Shown here: in pieces, positions 21,025 through 21,087 of the stretch
Position numbering within the stretch: the stretch's first letter is position 1
Layout: each line of letters starts with the position of its first letter
NCBI GenBank assembly: GCA_002396485.1
Contig: DGXZ01000035.1
Coordinates: 1-21,087 of the forward strand
DNA: 21,087 nt
Source: Spartobacteria bacterium UBA5019
Lineage (GTDB): Bacteria; Verrucomicrobiota; Verrucomicrobiia; Chthoniobacterales; Terrimicrobiaceae
Direction: 5' to 3'
Program-made: the position numbers and the translations under genes
The notes under the pieces: model-generated
The model's database searches: none
What the model saw: the letters and a program-made list of their open reading frames with translations, nothing else
Told to the model about the DNA's origin: nothing

Positions 21025-21087
21025 ACTGTCCAGGAGCAAATGATCTACAAACAAAGAGCTAATGTAGTGTCGCAGATATAACTGGAC

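Noticed and set aside
1..21087. CRISPR arrays, prophage genes, rRNA
   Set aside because: No regularly spaced repeats, phage structural genes or rRNA sequence were seen.

Overview
The window reads as chromosomal DNA of a Gram-negative, moderately GC-rich bacterium, most probably a member of Verrucomicrobiota. Three things point there: an LpxC-FabZ fusion followed by LpxA (so an outer membrane with lipid A), a secreted beta-helix protein with an SSS symporter and a secreted FAD-dependent oxidoreductase in one operon (a polysaccharide-use style common in that phylum), and a prs-rplY-pth-rpsF-ssb housekeeping block. The taxon is inferred from gene content; no 16S rRNA is present.

Region 1 (1-2764) is a mobile-element scar. 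An apparently intact IS481-type element (about 33-1480, transposase on the minus strand, ends carrying two tandem copies of an 18-bp motif) has landed inside an IS1380-type transposase gene and cut off its C-terminus. A 75-bp nested palindrome lies inside the IS481 element beyond the transposase stop.

Region 2 (2718-9426) is a probable carbohydrate-scavenging locus. On the minus strand, a secreted beta-helix protein, a sodium:solute symporter and a secreted FAD-dependent oxidoreductase form an operon closed by a good rho-independent terminator. A secreted 241-residue protein of unknown function is transcribed divergently. The 156-bp intergenic region contains several TTTGCAAA/TTGCGCAA-like palindromes that could be operators.

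Region 3 (9427-10071) is a gene-poor stretch with a tRNA-Gln(CUG) on the minus strand.

Region 4 (10072-13933), minus strand, is envelope biogenesis: a LolD/MacB-type ABC ATPase, the LpxC-FabZ fusion, LpxA (4-bp overlap) and an Ahr-like zinc aldehyde reductase. The fusion and LpxA provide lipid A acylation and deacetylation plus a fatty-acid dehydratase.

Region 5 (13957-16870) holds an RluA-family pseudouridine synthase, then a complete Xre/MbcA/ParS-RES toxin-antitoxin pair with a recognisable promoter and a perfect 12-bp palindrome at the expected start of transcription. The toxin gene's tail overlaps that of a convergent pabB.

Region 6 (16925-21024), plus strand, holds a small secreted protein of unknown function, then prs (PRPP synthase), rplY (L25/CTC), pth, rpsF and ssb, and a small two-helix membrane protein. 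Notably, Prs is a reported target of one characterised RES toxin (ParT), and here prs sits about 1.9 kb from a RES toxin gene.

No wholly new system can be proven from the sequence alone. The best candidates for a second look are the toxin-antitoxin control region and its closeness to prs, the divergent scavenging locus with its operator cluster and internally duplicated beta-helix protein, and the double-motif ends and palindrome of the IS481 element.
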